This document shows, piece by piece, positions 6,317 through 6,889 of a stretch of 6,889 nt of DNA. This DNA is from Deltaproteobacteria bacterium (lineage in GTDB: Bacteria; Myxococcota; Polyangia; Haliangiales; Haliangiaceae). The stretch covers positions 1 through 6,889 of the forward strand of contig JAGSPR010000365.1 in NCBI GenBank assembly GCA_018262455.1, in the 5' to 3' direction. Both the position numbers and the translations under genes were made by a program. The stretch's first letter is position 1. Every line of letters starts with the position of its first letter. Below the pieces are notes generated by a model that was not told the origin of the DNA, made no database searches, and was given only the letters and a program-made list of their open reading frames with translations.

Positions 6317-6889
6317 ATGAAGTCCGTCGTCAGTGGCCGCGGGCTGACGAAGCACTATCGAATGGGCGAGGTCGACGTCGCGGCCCTGCGCGGTGTCGAC
6401 ATCGATCTGTTCGAAGGCGAGCTCGTGGTGCTGCTCGGCGCGTCCGGCAGTGGCAAGTCGACGCTGCTCAACATCCTCGGTGGTCTCGATGTCTGCACGA
6501 GCGGTCACGTCGAGTACCGCGGCCAGGACCTGACCGCCGCGGACCCCGACGACCTCACGTGGTATCGGCGGCGCCACGTCGGCTTCGTCTTCCAGTTCTA
6601 CAACCTGATCCCGAGCCTCACGGCGCGCGAGAACGTCGCGCTCGTCACCGAGATCGCCGACGATCCGCTCGATCCCGCGGAGGCGCTCGGGCTCGTCGGG
6701 CTCGGCGACCGGCTCGATCACTTCCCCGCGCAACTCTCCGGCGGCGAGCAGCAGCGCGTCGCCGTCGCGCGCGCGGTCGCGAAGCGCCCCGACTTGCTCC
6801 TCTGCGACGAGCCGACCGGCGCGCTCGACTTCCAGACCGGCGTGCGCGTGCTCGCGGTCCTCGAGCGGATCAACCGCGAGCTCGGCACC
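6317..6889 (+). CDS. ABC transporter ATP-binding protein, MacB/LolD type (5' part only)
   Basis: 191 residues are visible and the frame is open at the right edge. Motifs in order: Walker A GASGSGKS 41-48, Q-loop [13 protein letters not shown] with Gln93, signature [14 protein letters not shown] from 140, Walker B LLLCDEP with Asp164-Glu165, and D-loop GALD 168-171. The H-loop lies beyond the edge. The combination of [15 protein letters not shown] near the N-terminus, [16 protein letters not shown] and [12 protein letters not shown] is typical of the LolD/MacB/FtsE-like group. That group powers lipoprotein release, efflux or peptide export, with a separate FtsX-like permease that would be expected downstream. 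ATG 6317 has a GGGAAG-type ribosome-binding site inside the end of the hemerythrin gene, 4 bases from its stop, suggesting one operon. Confidence 0.92.
   Translation, partial: MKSVVSGRGLTKHYRMGEVDVAALRGVDIDLFEGELVVLLGASGSGKSTLLNILGGLDVCTSGHVEYRGQDLTAADPDDLTWYRRRHVGFVFQFYNLIPSLTARENVALVTEIADDPLDPAEALGLVGLGDRLDHFPAQLSGGEQQRVAVARAVAKRPDLLLCDEPTGALDFQTGVRVLAVLERINRELGT

Overview
This is a GC-rich window (roughly two thirds G+C by eye) with strong G/C preference at third codon positions. The gene content suggests a myxobacterium-like organism (Myxococcota, formerly Deltaproteobacteria). The supporting features are an AgmX/PglI-type C-terminal domain behind a Thr/Pro/Gly-rich linker, an FHA-domain sigma-54 activator without a receiver domain, and a BON/OsmC/Usp/hemerythrin stress set. 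Taxonomy is inferred from gene style only.

Layout, left to right. The C-terminal part of an AgmX/PglI-like protein (+) runs in from the left edge to 616. An FHA/AAA+/Fis-type sigma-54 enhancer-binding protein (-, 763 to about 2100) is transcribed towards it. Divergent from the activator is a triple-BON-domain protein (+, 2239-2895), followed closely by a small one-helix membrane protein (+, 2899-3108). This tail overlaps an OsmC-family protein (-, 3032-3472). A short hypothetical gene (+, 3623-3862) diverges from osmC and meets, stop codon on stop codon, a tandem universal stress protein (-, 3859-4731). Divergent from that is a mannose-1-phosphate guanylyltransferase-like nucleotidyltransferase (+, 4881-5795), closed by a strong intrinsic terminator. 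A hemerythrin-like HHE protein (+, 5857-6312) follows, and four bases later a MacB/LolD-type ABC ATPase begins (+, 6317 to the right edge).

The most interesting feature is regulatory. Six consecutive transcription units (BON, OsmC, the 79-aa hypothetical, Usp, the nucleotidyltransferase and hemerythrin) each carry a -24/-12 (sigma-54) type element with exact GG-N10-GC spacing (one has GT at -12). Each element ends only 12-16 bases before the start codon. The best, before the BON gene, matches 11 of 12 consensus positions. A perfect 7-2-7 palindrome lies about 110-125 bp upstream of that promoter, between it and the divergent activator gene, where an enhancer site would be expected. I read the window as a compact stress regulon: a phosphothreonine-sensing sigma-54 activator with its likely targets beside it. 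If the promoters are correct, the transcripts are nearly leaderless (about 2-6 nt 5' UTR), which would be unusual for sigma-54 genes. The promoters, enhancer and regulon membership are all inferred from sequence and have not been measured.
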